Assembly: GCA_014773175.1 (NCBI GenBank)
Contig: VXCM01001561.1
Span: 167,357 to 231,356 of the forward strand
DNA length: 64,000 nucleotides
DNA from: Lucifuga dentata
Taxonomy: Eukaryota > Chordata > Actinopteri > Ophidiiformes > Bythitidae
Reading direction: 5' to 3'
In this document: positions 37,150 to 49,734 of the stretch, in pieces
Numbering within the stretch: position 1 is the stretch's first letter
Layout of the letters: each line of letters begins with the position of its first letter
Notes under the pieces: generated by a model
Databases searched by the model: none
What the model was told of the DNA's origin: nothing
What the model saw: only the letters and a program-made list of their open reading frames with translations
Translations under genes and position numbers: made by a program

Positions 37150-38159
37150 TGTATATTCCAGTTATAATGTTTTGCCTCAATTTATGGAAAAAAAAAATAT
37201 ATATATAATTGTACTTCTAAACATGAACATAATGTGTATGTTTGTATGCTCACCCTTTCTTCACTTTTTTTGTTTTTCATTGTTTTCAGTGCTGCAAGTC
37301 CCATATTTATAATAAATGAGCTCCATTCTGTAAGGACTAAAATTTGTACTTGATTGTCATTATCTGGAAGATACAGTATATCTGGCCTGTATACTTTAGG
37401 AATTTACCTGAGAACTAGTTTTGAGTGGGGTTTTTTAATACTATATTCCATTTTGCTCATTGCTTCATTTTCCCCTCAGATTTTCAGTGGTTTCTCTGCT
37501 TCTTTTTTATGTTTTCTTTCATTGTTTAACGTATAAAGATTACACCTGGTAACAAAAGTACATAAAGACTGAGGGAAATTGAAAATACATTATGAAATAA
37601 ATTGATGATTAATTGTCACCCATAAAAAGACCCTAAATAAACTTTATATCTTCACATCAGCATTGATGAAATGCAGAATGAAGTGGAAATTTTGCGTTCA
37701 GGCCTCTTGGTTAAATAATTTTGAGGTCATGACCCTAAATTCTGCTTATATTTATAGTTTCACTGATAATAATTTACTAAACTTGCAAAAAGTCATTATT
37801 TTCAACCTAAATTCATATTTAAATTTCTATATCATACAGCTAAAGTGGCATCTTTCCGTCTGACCATAAGGATGTGACATCATACTTTATTCCTTACAAA
37901 ATAACAGTATTGAGCATTAATATTAGTATGTGATGCTACATTATCATTAATTAATTGACTTTTTCATACAATCAGTGTGTCATTTTTATAGTTTTGAGGT
38001 TGACTGAAGGAGGCGTCATGGTAATATGTTTAGATTAGTGACTGTATGTCCAAAGAGGAAATATTACTGAGGAGATTCATTGCTGGATAACAGCACCATC
38101 TATTGGATGTTTAAGGAAGCAACAAGGGAACAATGGATTAAAATGACACCTTCCCTAAA
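36851..38159. other. Intergenic; compound CATA/TG/TA microsatellite
   Basis: CATA units, then TG, then TA at 37073-37146. The rest is AT-rich without a recognisable feature. Confidence 0.7.
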
Positions 38160-38940
38160 ATATTTTACTGTGTGGTGATGTAAGTAGAATAATGGAAGAA
38201 AGGAAAGAAATAAACAATGAAGAGGAAAATAAGGAGTAAGAGGAAAGAAAGTAAAGGAAGAAAGAGGAGAAGAAATACAAAAAAAGAGCGGAAGGAATGT
38301 AAGAGAATGAAAGCTGGAAGGGAGGGATTAAGAAACTGATGGAGGGAAAAGAAGGGGAAAGTCGGAGCGTAAATGAACAAAGTCAGCAAATGAAAATGGG
38401 AACAAGTCGAATGAGAGGAAGGAAGAATGCAAGCAAGAAGAAATTAAGGAAGAATAGGTGAGAAGGAGGTACGGAACAAACAAAAGGAAAAACAACTCAT
38501 TTTCCAACCTTTTTGTCTGACTGTACTTAAAAATAAAAGGATGAAAGAAATGATGTGACAAAGGAAGAAAAGGACAGAAGGAAAGAGGGGGATGAGGGAA
38601 AGAATTAGGGAAGAAATGAGGCCTGTAAGAGGGGAAATGACAATGGTGAGGAGGGATCAAAAATGAAAGTTAATGATAGCAGAGATAAGGAAGGAAGGAA
38701 GGAAGGGTACTCTATTAAAACATTAAACTGAACAGGACTTTTCAACATTCTTTCTATATATAGAAAGAAAAAGGATGAATGAAATAATTTGATAAAGGAA
38801 GGAAGGAAGGAAGGAAGGAAGGGTACTCCATTAAAACATTAAACTGAACAGGACTTTTCAACATTCTTTCTATATATAGAAAGAAAAAGGATGAATGAAA
38901 TAATTTGATGAAGGAAGGAAGGAAGGAAGGAAACTCAGCA
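38160..38940 (+). repeat. 780-bp purine-biased tract with a 116-bp tandem duplication
   Basis: Long GGAA/GAAA/AAGG-rich sequence with few pyrimidines. Near its end a 116-bp unit (38705-38820) recurs with minor changes at 38821-38936. Each copy contains the 22-bp perfect palindrome TTCTTTCTATA/TATAGAAAGAA followed by a GGAA array. No gene; the open frame on the other strand is a by-product of composition. Confidence 0.85.
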
Positions 38941-39679
38941 AAAATATCAAAGATAACATTTAAAAATACAGTACTGTTTCTGTTTAAAACATGTAAATCG
39001 CAGTTATTTTATTGTGTCACCAGATGCGTTTAAGGTCTCCAGTAATTTTGACACCTGGATGAACCTCGAAACCCCACCTCCATCTCAGCAGTTTGCCTCA
39101 TTACCCCTGCAGACCACACAGAGGCCTGTTCCACATCAGGGTGAGTGGGTAGGTGGGTGGGGGGGGTGGGGGTGATATGATGGGACGCCCTGAAGGCTCG
39201 GCGTCAGTCAGATCAGCAGATGTGTCAGTGATTCTGACATGTTCCTGATATGTATGTGACACACACACATCTAAACACACACACAGAACACACTGCTTCA
39301 TAAGGAAGGGTGAGTGCTCCCTCATTTCACACACTTAGAGCCGTAGCCTCAGGCAGCCGGCGAGCCCACACACATCCACGCTCTCCGAGGCTCCAAACAT
39401 GGAATCTGATTCTCATAACATCCTGTCTGATGATACGTATGGACGTGTTTGTTTGTTTAGAATACAGGCTGACCTATTTTTTTCCTGATATCACACAAAT
39501 GAGCAGCGATTCCGTCCGTACACACACACACTTACGCTGTGTGTATTATTTACCATCTGAACCACACGCTTTAAGATTATTGATGAAACACATGTGAGTC
39601 TATTTTACTCCGTTTTACTCGTCTGTCAGCTAACAAAATATAGCATTAATATGAATGAGCTAAAACACGCTAAATGTAG
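38941..39679. other. Intergenic with a G-rich tract
   Basis: A G-run cluster at 39139-39172. Otherwise nothing recognised. Confidence 0.55.
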
Positions 39680-40418
39680 TTAAAGGACCATACTGGTGAT
39701 TTATTTATTTATTTTTTATTATTTTTTGCATGTTTAAGCCCAATAAATACTACCCACATACACATTATCTTACTGATAACATTTTCCAAAACTTAAAAGC
39801 ATATTTTAGTTTCCATGTTCTTTTGCCAAATCCCCTTATCTTTCAAAATCAAATGTTCAGGTTAAAATTTAATGTTTCGCCTGCTGACATGCATGTGCAA
39901 ATGTAGAAGTAAATCCTTGGTAAAAACCATTTTTTCCTGGGACTATATTCCCTGCTGGAGAAATACATTTTGCTCTATGTTGGACCTGTTAAATAAGTAT
40001 ACTTAAACAAAAAATTGTATAGACATTTTGTTCGCTGTGATGGATCACATATCTCAAGCATGTTTCAAGTCTCTAAGTTGAGTTTAATAGCATCTGGAAT
40101 GAACTGAAGCCAATGGCAGTCTGGAAGGTTTTTTATTTTATTTTTTTAGTTTTATTTAACCTTTATTTAAGCAGGGGCAGTGGCAGGTAGGAAAAACAAT
40201 TTTAATATTTTCACTGGAAGTTGTATAAGCCCCACCCTGTTGGTGTGTGTCAGCCTTTTTCCTCCCTTCAAGCCTCGCCCCAAACACCAGGGGAAGGTAG
40301 GAAAAATAATTTTAGTATTTTCTCCAGCAGTATGTTTTGTGAATTGGTTGTCAGTAACGTGTATGCAGGTTGTACATATTGGGCTCAAACATGCAAAAAA
40401 ACTGGTATGGTCCTTTAA
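39680..40418 (+). mobile_element. TTAA MITE, subfamily B, with internal insertion
   Basis: TTAA ends at 39680 and 40415. An insertion near 40128-40290 contains TTTATTTAACCTTTATTTAA, a phrase common in fish repeats. The GGTAGGAAAAA body segment appears on both sides of it, as if part of the body was duplicated. Confidence 0.72.
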
Positions 40419-40734
40419 ACAGATGCTGCTGAAAAGAATCCTATTGAGGTAAAAGTAGGACGTTTGCAGGCTTGTTGTCAGAATATAAGAAGAAAAAATA
40501 GAGAAATGCGCATAACTAGTATTACATCTATTCTCATGTTTGATTGTCGATCACACTGGATGTCGGTTTATTTCATGGTAAATAAAAATCAAATTTTTCC
40601 ACATCATGTAACATCCACATGCAGCACACGCACACCTGTTTTCTAGTTCACCCCAATTAAAGAAGAGCTGTGCTGGCCTTTATGAAACACCTTCCTGCTG
40701 ACAAATTAAACATTACTATTAAAGCTAAAGATTG

Positions 40735-40771
<37 letters not shown>

Positions 40772-41149
40772 CAGTCAGCAATAACCTCAGCTCAAATTAG
40801 CAGCAGGACTGAAACTTGGGTCTGATTGGTTCTGGCCAATTTGTCTGTATTATTACCTGGGTGACATTCAGCTCTGCTGCCTGTTCATATGTGTAAAACC
40901 TCCACCATAAAAACAGGCTTTAAACACGCTCTTCTCAGATGTGTTGTGAAATCCAGCTGTTCTGACACCTTAACAGACTCAAAGAAGTACAAGGATTTAA
41001 AAAAAAAAAAAAATTGTTAAGAATTTATTAATTTGAAAAAAAAACTTTCGGATGTGAAGTCATGATGCATTCATTATTAGTATCAGCCGCTGAATTTTGG
41101 ATTAAAATTCAGGCTTTGATTTCTCTGCAGCAACTTCCAGTGATCTGCT
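40419..41149. other. Intergenic, no gene seen
   Basis: A CT repeat (40737-40768) and an A run near 40999-41013. Confidence 0.5.
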
Positions 41150-41203
41150 GCTTCAGTTACCACCCAGTGGTACTTGTACCACAGTTTGAGAACCACTGTA
41201 TAG
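41150..41203 (-). mobile_element. hAT-type terminus
   Basis: Reading on the minus strand: CAGTGGTTCTCAAACTGTGG followed by TACAAGTACCACTGGG, a characteristic hAT end with a GTAC-rich subterminal palindrome. The matching other end was not found. Confidence 0.5.
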
Positions 41204-42761
41204 GTGAAAAAAAAACCCACATTAATTGGTTGCGGAAAATGCTACAGATTTTTGCTGATATTTGTTTACTTTATAATAAGTGCAGCAAAGATAAGTTTTA
41301 TTTCTTCTTCCCTCTTTTACCTGTTTAATTATTTATCTTATTTCTCTATTTATTAGATACTTTTCTATTTCATTAATTTACGAATTTGCTTTTGGTTTTT
41401 ACCATATTTCCAACCCAGCCTTTTTAAAATTTACCTATTAATTTCCCTTATATTAATATTCCTTTTCTTCTAGTTCTTTTTTTAAATTATTATTTTGGTT
41501 ATTCTTGCATTTAATCCAGTATTGTATTCCCAGACAGATTTTATTTTACTTTATTTTTTCCTTTTTTTTTAAATTTATGCATGCATGCATAAATTATAAA
41601 AATGCATGCATTGGTCTCCATAACCTTTTTTTTTACCTGCTATTTTCCTTGTTTTATTACTCCTTTTTATGACTCTTTTTATGTTAATCAAATGATTCTG
41701 AAAAGCACTTTGAGTTGTATTTGATGTAGGAAAAGTGCTAAACAGATATAATTTGATTGATTGATACCCTCAATTTATTTATCAAAATTACAACATGGAT
41801 TTATATATACACACGTGTTCCTGAAATACTAAAATCATCAGGTTTAAAGTCTGGTATGAACAGCAGAAATGATGGTGGTCAGACAAACAACCTGGACTGA
41901 ATATGGACCCATAATTTCTCTACTTCTGAACTTATGACACATAATCATACAGACTTATTAGACCATTCATTCAAAATTGTCATCTGGCCAGCAACATAAA
42001 AGCCCCTGACCCCGACCTGCCCACCTACGGCTCCATCCTCGCTTTTCACTACACGTTGAAATATCAAATGCATGTTTCACATTTTCACACAATGGCTGAC
42101 TAAAAAAACAGCAACACACTCCATCTGAAGCTCTTATTGCTTATACTAAATCACCGACAGCCGTGCAGACAAATTGGCCTGACCAGGACATTCCAGACCG
42201 GCTGGAAGAAATAGTCTCGTCATTTCCATGCTCGACAAACAGGCTACACATGGGAATATATAGTTACACACACATATGCACATATACGCACACACCTCAG
42301 GTTTAAAAGCCAGTATGTGGTGACTGTGGAGGTGTTCAGGGTGTTTTTTTTTCAAAGCCTAATGGAGTGTTTACTACTATGTTTACTAGTCTTAAACATG
42401 TCATAAACAGCGCTAATAGGGTCAGTTCTGCATGTCTGGGGTCACTGCCAACATCAGAGAGAGAGAGAGAGAGAGAGAGCTTGGTCATATGCAGTGATAA
42501 AATCTTCAGCATATGAGAGCTTATGCACTTAGCTATGCACATATCATATATCAAATATATTATAAACCGTGAAGTGGAAATATTATTGACTGTATGTCAC
42601 CTGGTAAATGTCAAATATTGGCATTTACAAGGACAATTATGAGAATCGAGGTAAAGCTATTTCTTACAACTGTTGTACTGCAGGAAGACTCAAGGTTCAG
42701 GATGCCATTGGTTACACAAGCTGTATATAAAAAACTGAGAAGTAAGTAATGCATTCAGTAA
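41204..42761. other. Intergenic, AT-rich
   Basis: Contains a perfect palindrome (41572-41595), the LINE tail at 41700, and a GA repeat (42458-42479). No gene. Confidence 0.55.
41700..41765 (+). repeat. LINE-type 3' tail ending GATTGATTGA
   Basis: AAAAGCACTTTGAGTTGTAT, then AAAAGTGCTAAACAGATATA and TTTGATTGATTGA, a common teleost LINE tail. Only the tail is present. Confidence 0.65.
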
Positions 42762-43309
42762 TTAAAAGGCAATACGACATGTTTGAGCCCAACATTTACA
42801 ACCTGCATACATGTTACTGCATACGTTACTGACAACCATTTCTCAAATATACTACTGGAGCAGTAAATTTCAGAATTCTTTTTCCTACCTTCCAGACTGC
42901 TGTTTTTTTAGTTCATTCCAGTAGGCTGTTAAAATTGACTTGTAGAGACTTGAAATGTGCCTTAAGATAAGTACTTTCTCACAGCGAACACAATGTCTCT
43001 TAAGTTTTTTTTGTCAAAGTTACTCTGTTTAACGGGTCCAACACGGAGCTGCACGGAAGACAATGTGTGTCTCCACCAGGGAATATAGTTCCGAGAAGAC
43101 AGCATTTACCGAGATACTGAAAAGATTTTCTGCATTTTACATTCTACAGTCAGACATACAGGTTAGCAGGCGAAACAGTGAATTTTTAAGTCAAACATTT
43201 GATTTTGAAAGATTAGAGGATTAAAATACGGTTTTATGTTTTGGAAACTGGTTATCAGCACCGTATCTATTGAGTTTAAACATGCAAAATTACCGGAATG
43301 CTCCTTTAA
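42762..43309 (-). mobile_element. TTAA MITE, subfamily B
   Basis: Reverse orientation. The left terminus is decayed (TTAAAAGGCAATACG); the right end CTCCTTTAA is present. The internal body (CTTCCAGACTGCTG, GGAATATAGTTCC) matches subfamily B. Confidence 0.68.
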
Positions 43310-43569
43310 CAAACAGTATAAGTAATGCTCACAATACATATTGTTGCATATTGCAATTATACTGAGTGTATCTGTATGCGTATAGATGTGCACGTACATG
43401 CATTTTTTTTTTTTATCCATCTACACATGAATACAAGTGGCCAGCGTGTGCGTCAATGTGACTCATTAGGACACATTAATGGTGATTTCATTGGGGCTGA
43501 CACCAGCGTCTTCATCTCATCCCAAATGAGAAGGGATGAAATGACAGCATACACACCCATACACACACA

Positions 43570-43694
43570 CACACACACACTCAATGAAGGAAAAAAAAAA
43601 CAGTCCAAGCTGAAGAAACAAGATTGTGTTANCACACACACACTCAATGAAGGAAAAAAAAAACAGTCCAAGCTGAAGAAACAAGATTGTGTTA
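43570..43694. other. Exact 62-bp duplication around single N (43632)
   Basis: 43570-43631 equals 43633-43694. Assembly artefact. Confidence 0.88.
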
Positions 43695-43719
43695 TTTTTT
43701 TCATCTCTGGATAACAGAA

Positions 43720-44085
43720 TTGCAGTGTGACAAACTCAAAACCCCTCGCTTTCTGCCCAAGGCCACGTTAATTGCATTAATTTGCTCTGACAATTGCACA
43801 ACAGGAAAAAGAAAAGACAAGAGAGTGGGAGTGTGCTTTGTGTGGGAGTGTGTGCGTGTGTGTGTGTATTACAGAGCTGTTACTGTCATTTTTCAGCGAT
43901 GATTAAATTAGCAACAACAGTTCTGTCTGGCTATAATCAATCATTACGCTCACTCCCGTGCCACCCAATATCACCAAAACCATATTTCCCCCACTTGAGG
44001 ACAAAATGTTTCTTGATTGTGTGGCACACTTGTCTATAAATATATCAGACAGGCCAGTCGCTCCCCGCAGTATTGGGTTTGAGGC
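43720..44085. other. Candidate conserved non-coding element
   Basis: Two unique halves around a GT-rich insert: CACGTTAATTGCATTAATTT, then CAGCGATGATTAAATTAGC and GGCTATAATCAATCATTACG. These are strong TAAT-type clusters. No coding signal. Confidence 0.38.
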
Positions 44086-44113
44086 TTTTTTTTCCTTCCA
44101 CACAACATGATTT

Positions 44114-44144
<31 letters not shown>

Positions 44145-44423
44145 GGGGGGGGGGNGGGGGGGTCGTCTATGTACCTCTGTGAGGATGTTTATGTCTGAGG
44201 TGTGTATGTTAGAGGGCCTTCTTGAAAGAATAAACATCCAGAAAACAGACAGAATTCTGTATTGGTTTAACACGTTAATTACTGCAAATATCAATATTCC
44301 TGAAAGAACATCATCATTTTACTGTATATCAACCTTTGATACTTTCTTCAATTACCATCATCTGGTGCAGCGATCCGCCTCAGCCTGCCGCTTTCAGGAT
44401 GTTGACTCCAGTGTGACCCCAGT

Positions 44424-45008
44424 TTAAAGGACCATACCATCCATTTTGCATGTTTGAGCCTAATATATTAATTTTTCATACATGTAATGTTACTGACTGT
44501 CATTTCCCAAAGCATACTAGTGGAACGGTGAATTAAACATGTTTTTCCTACCTTCCAGACCTCCATTGGTTTCAGTTCATTCTGGTACGCTATTAAAATC
44601 AACTTGTTGATACTTGAAACGTTCTTAGTAATCCATCATCACCAACAAGACGTCTATTCAGGTTTTTTTAGAAGTGACATAATTTTAGTTTTTAAGCTCA
44701 ATAAAAAGTATGGAGTGAATTTATGCCTCCACCGGGGAATATAGTCCCAAAAGAAGACCTGCGTTTATGGAAAAATTTAAAGGACCGTGACTTCATAAGG
44801 CTGTGTAACTATTAGCAGGAGAAACATGGATTTTTAAGGTGGGTGTATCACTTGAATATTTGATTTTGAAAGATTAAGAGATTTAGCAAAATATCAGGAA
44901 AGCTGAAATACGGTTTTATCCTTTGGGAAATGATTGTCAATAACATGACATGTATGAAAATTGAATATATTAGGCTCAAAATGCAGAATGGCCGGTATGG
45001 TCCTTTAA
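44424..45008 (-). mobile_element. TTAA MITE, subfamily A
   Basis: Complete copy with TTAA at both ends, reverse orientation, and an internal TTTAAAGGACCGTGAC near 44776-44791. Confidence 0.88.
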
Positions 45009-46019
45009 AATCTGGATTCCACCTGCACTGTGATCTCAGTAGTCATGTCATTAGTTTGATTCATGTTTGGTGTTCTATCTATGGAGGAGGTAAAACGAGA
45101 CAAGGTGCTACAAATCTGGCTACAGATCACATTTTTATTTCAAGTGTAAATGGAGCCATAATGAAAACTAATCTGTCATTGATCTAAATTTGTGATACAT
45201 GACAATGTTATGATCTAATATTGGAGAGTTGAGTTGATATTGGACTAATTTGTAGCTTTATGACATACACAGCAAAATATCTTCATCTTATCAAAATAAT
45301 TTTAAAGGGCCATACTGGTGGTTTCACACACTTGAGCCCAATAAAAGCCATCCACACACATTCTTATGCATGATACACACTAAAATTTCATTCCAATTTA
45401 AAAGACCAGTTTTTGTTTTCATGTTTGAAAAAGTATCACAGCTATCAAAATTTAAATTCTGTGTGAAATATGTCAGAAATAACTTTCAGAATCCTGCTAC
45501 ATATATTATCAAATTCAATGTAAAACTGACATTTTGAAGGAATTTGAACCATGTAATGATTTTCATATAATGCATTCGAGTATTTTTATTTGAACAATGG
45601 AAGGAGCTTTTCTTTTATATTCATTTTCATGTTTGAAAAAAGCAGCAAAACTACCAAAATTTAAATAAAAATGTGAACTCCATTGACAAACTGTTTTTCA
45701 GGGTCAAAGTCAAAACAAATAAGCAGCATTTAGATCTCAGAAATTTTATTTGAAGTTTTAACTTTGACATATCATTCATACACTAATTCTCAGTTAAATC
45801 CTGGACTTCTGTGTGTTTATCAGCTGTTTCCAGTCAATCCTGGATCAAGAACGTTCTAGAATCTTTTTATTGTTACTACATGATATTTATTCTGGCTTGT
45901 TTCAAGATGCTGACGCTCGTTTCTAGAAAGCGGCTGATTTCTGTGTGAAACAGGAATAAATCATCAACATGAGACTTTAAGATTTTGGCAGCGTGTTGTA
46001 GATTACTCCATTTTTCTTC

Positions 46020-46245
46020 TCCTGATCATATTGCACAAATCATTTAGTGCAACTAGTGCGTCCGGCCCATCGGCGTGGAACTGCTTATTCCTGAACCTGA
46101 ACATAATGTCACATCAGAGCCCATATCAACTTGATCGTTGTGTTGAGGGTCATTGCTGGTGGTGATAGTCAAACAGGGGCCATTGCTCGCCGTGGTACTG
46201 TGGTGATTTGTAAGCCGATTTGTTCCTTTATTTCCCCTGGCCATA
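46020..46245. other. Candidate conserved non-coding element
   Basis: Unique balanced block (CAAATCATTTAGTGCAAC, CATATCAACTTGATCG, GTGGTGATTTGTAAGC) between an AT-rich zone and a CA repeat. Confidence 0.35.
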
Positions 46246-46996
46246 CACATGCAGTCACACACACACACACACGCACACACATAGTGTAGAAAACACACAA
46301 AGGCCCTCCCAGAGGACAATCTGTTCTGAATCGCATTACAGCCATTTCCCATTCTGTAGGTGGGGACTGGCCCCAACAGAAATCAAATATTTATCATGTT
46401 GTATTAACCCCCACCGCTGCCCTGCACACACACATACACGCACCAACACACACACACACACCATCGGTCTATACACTGCCTCTACACACTGAATTCATTA
46501 TCCTATTAAGCCATAGCTCAGGCTCTGTGGCTGGTGTGTATGTGGGTCTGTGTGTGTGTAAAAGGATGCACATATCTGTGCACAAACACACACGCACACA
46601 CACACACATACACACAGCCCTCTGTTGTTAGGTCAGTTGACTTTAATGCAGTATTTGTTATAAGTAATATAAATCACATTTATTCCTCCGATGCTTCTAT
46701 ATTGTCGTCTTTACATTTAATCATTTTAATGCTGATTCTCTCTGGAGTAATTCGAGCTCCTCTTCATCACTTTGGCCCACTGACCATCAAGTGATGAAGA
46801 TATTGCCATCTAAATCATCTATTTGCTCATTTAGATCATCAGCTCTGCTATGGCATGAACCAATGATAAATATAATATGGCCAGTAGTCATATTCCAAAC
46901 ATGAATTGATGTATTTTCCATAAATTTTGTGCAATTGCTATCAAATTTAGATAAGATTTATATTTTCAACTATACAGTAGGTGGCAGTACAGCAAC

Positions 46997-47090
46997 ATAA
47001 TAATAATAATACGTTTTATTTGAAGAGTGCTTTTACAGACACTCAAAAACGCTTTACAGAGAAATAAGACATTAAAAAGAAAATAATAAT
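46997..47090 (-). repeat. LINE-type tail, reverse orientation, with AAT repeat
   Basis: TAATAATAATAC, then TTTTATTTGAAGAGTGC and CGCTTTACAGAG, the inverse of the usual tail arrangement. Confidence 0.55.
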
Positions 47091-47481
47091 AAAATGATCC
47101 GTTTAAATGGTCAAAACTCAGTGGTTTTATGCTATGATCCATTTTACTCAGAACTTGGAAACCTGACCTCTGACATGAAAAAATGCAATAGAACATTAAT
47201 TCCATCAAAGACCACCAGTATGGTCCTTTAAAGTGCACACTCAGTATTCAGGAGCAGCGGAGTGGCGATCCACTGGAGACATGCGGATGATTTCAGCATC
47301 AATGTTCTCATCGCTTAACTGATAAGTCGACCGTTGGGCCGGCGTCGTAAAAACACTTCTTGGATTAATTTAACTTCCGAAGTTGCATTGAGAAGTTTGT
47401 CTGGTTTGGCTGTTGAATACGTCTGAACGTCTATTGGATTTCTGGAAAGTGGACATTTATCTTCCTCAGAGAGGCCGTGTC

Positions 47482-47517
<36 letters not shown>

Positions 47518-47546
47518 CAAGTGATAGAGAAAGAGTCGAGTAAACN

Positions 47547-47582
<36 letters not shown>

Positions 47583-47610
47583 CAAGTGATAGAGAAAGAG
47601 TCGAGTAAAC
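47482..47610. other. Exact 64-bp duplication around single N (47546)
   Basis: 47482-47545 equals 47547-47610. The unit starts with a GA repeat and runs into a CA repeat after the second copy. Assembly artefact. Confidence 0.88.
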
Positions 47611-48078
47611 ACACACACACACACACACACACATATGCAAACACTTTTTTTCCTCTTCGCCTTACCTTTCCTCTCCTGGAGCAGCACTGGTGCAATACAT
47701 AACCCCAGCCGCACACTGTTCAATCAATACTCTGGTTGTTATGGTGATCAAACTGTATCCGCTTTTTTTTTTTTTCTTCCACTGGCATGTCAAGATGAAT
47801 GCACCTTGTCACGACATGTGATGATAAAGTGTCTTATTACCAAACAAATAGGAATTTTAAGATTACTATGAATATCTTAAGGAATCAATCTGACTGTGTA
47901 TTTGACCAAGCTGGCCATGTGTGTGTATGTTGCATTTGTATATATGTGTGTGTGTGTGTGTGTGCGTGCTTGGTATACATAAGTGTGCATTTGTTTTTGC
48001 TCTTGTGCATAAATACAGCATTTATGTGCTTTTGTGTGCGTGCATGTTGCATGGGGGGAAAAAAAGCATGCTATATGT

Positions 48079-48758
48079 CAGGGGTAGGCAACCTGTGGCT
48101 CCAGAGCCATATGCGGCTCTTTTGACCATCTCCTGTGACTCCCTGTGGCTTTGACGAAAAATTATATGGAAATGAACAATGATTATTTTTTAACAGTTTA
48201 ATTTTAATTTATCATTGTTGTAAGTAATCCATAGCTCAGGAGACTCAAGNTATTTTTTAACAGTTTAATTTTAATTTATCATTGTTGTAAGTAATCCATA
48301 GCTCAGGAGACTCAAGGCTAGCCATTTATGTATACATCCATGCTAGCCACCGCTACTGAGGTTTGGCAGAATTAAGAGGAAAAGACACCAGGCAGCAGAT
48401 GTAGGCTATGATGCATATTTTAGTTGATGAAATATTAAAAATTTTTTAATTCGAGAAGATGTGTAGTTCTATAAAATCATAAATTCAACAAAACATGGTA
48501 TTATTGTCATGAAAATGCAAAGTTAAAGTACCAAATAATCATAAATAGCCATTGCAGAGTAGTCACGTGATAAAACATTTTAATAAATGCTCATTTACAC
48601 CTATGAGTAATGTTGATAGGCTAATTTAGACTTAATAGGCTGTTACCTTCATTATAAGGCTCAAATACGTTTTGCGTCTCCAGACAGATATATATATCTA
48701 TAAATATATATATATTAGCCAAAAATGGCTCTTTTGATAGTAAAGGCTGCCCACCCTG
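48079..48758 (+). mobile_element. hAT (Charlie-like) non-autonomous element with target duplication
   Basis: Starts CAGGGGTAGGCAACCTGTGG followed by CTCCAGAGCCATATGCGGC, and ends GGCTGCCCACCCTG. The flanking octamers CTATATGT (48071-48078) and TTATATGT (48759-48766) differ at one base, the 8-bp duplication expected of hAT. The interior is AT-rich and non-coding. A 66-bp segment is artificially doubled around the N at 48250. Confidence 0.85.
48184..48316. other. Exact 66-bp duplication around single N (48250)
   Basis: 48184-48249 equals 48251-48316, inside the hAT element. Assembly artefact. Confidence 0.88.
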
Positions 48759-49059
48759 TTATATGTGATTCTCTGTGTGTTGATGTGTTTGTGTAGTTTG
48801 GAAGTTTTTCTCCTCTTTGTCCTAAACTCTAAATACTGGAGGGTAAAAAGGCAATTAGAAGCTTTGAAAAACAACAGCAGTGTCTCCCTCCAACATCCAT
48901 CTCAGTCCCGCTGCTACAAAAGGCAACTGGTCAGGCCGTCCACCCCTGTTAGCTCCGAGATGTTAAGGACAGATTTATAGATGTAAATATTTTGACTCCC
49001 CGACTTTGGAGATAACTCCAGCTTTACGGGGTAATATTTCCGCCCGTTCTTTTTTTACA

Positions 49060-49530
49060 TTAGGTGAATATTGCACTTAAAACTCCACCATTTAATTATT
49101 TGCACCAGCCCAATAAACAGGACTTTATGGCATCCATAAATCAACCAAACAAAAACACACTTCACACTGTTAATCTCACATATTCCACCATAAAGCGTGA
49201 TCTATAAAAAAAGATGTGTTTTATACAAAATGTGCGTAGCTGAATACCTTAAGTAAATGTAATAAATGTGGCAAGCTTGGTGTATAAATCTCAAACGCTG
49301 CATGTTGTTAATTTGATACATTAGGCAATAATTTGCTATAAATAATTGTTTATTAGCTGGACCATCCTGTACCAAGGCCTAATGATATGTACTTTGCAAG
49401 TTTTAGGGAAGGTTCCAATCGGCACACAACTTTCCAGCACCAGGGCCGTTTATTAAAAGGAAAGATAAAGATGCTGCTATTTTAAATAGTCGCATAATTC
49501 TAATCATTAAATGGAGGGAATTAAAATAGG
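49060..49530. other. Candidate conserved non-coding element, carries duplicated motif block
   Basis: Unique sequence with CAATAATTTGCTATAAATAA and TTGTTTATTAGCTGG, ending in the block at 49429-49476 that recurs at 54196. No coding signal. Confidence 0.42.
49429..49529 (+). repeat. Duplicated non-coding block, copy 1
   Basis: ACTTTCCAGCACCAGGGC, two variable bases, then TTTATTAAAAGGAAAGATAA and AGATGCTG. 46 of the first 48 bases match copy 2 at 54196, with weaker similarity for another 50 bases (ATTTTAAAT, ATTAAATGGAGG). Confidence 0.85.
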
Positions 49531-49734
49531 AAACATTCACACATGAACATTACGATTGTGCTGCAAGGAGGAAACATGGAATTTAGATATATTTGTAAAT
49601 GTCATATAGGTTAAATTTGTGTTATTACATCTCATCGTAACCTGATATTTAAATATATATCCCATAACTGAGCAGATGAAGGTATTCATCTTGCAGCTGT
49701 ACGGTGTTGTTGGTTTCATACTTAACATCCGCAG

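Larger units (their letters stand above)
45302..47231. repeat. Two isolated subfamily B termini in inverted arrangement
   Basis: The left end TTAAAGGGCCATACTGGTGG and the right end CCACCAGTATGGTCCTTTAA face each other 1.93 kb apart. The interval does not match the MITE body and includes microsatellites, a LINE tail and conserved-looking sequence. They may be remnants of two separate copies rather than one element. Confidence 0.4.
46246..48078. other. Intergenic, CA/GA-rich
   Basis: CA repeats (46256-46280, 46445-46461, 46585-46615), the LINE tail at 46997, the duplicated GA unit and CA run (47487-47633), and GT (47944-47963). No gene. Confidence 0.6.

Noticed and set aside
38328..38660. 110-codon Ser/Phe/Pro-rich frame on the minus strand
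   Set aside because: Product of the purine tract composition.
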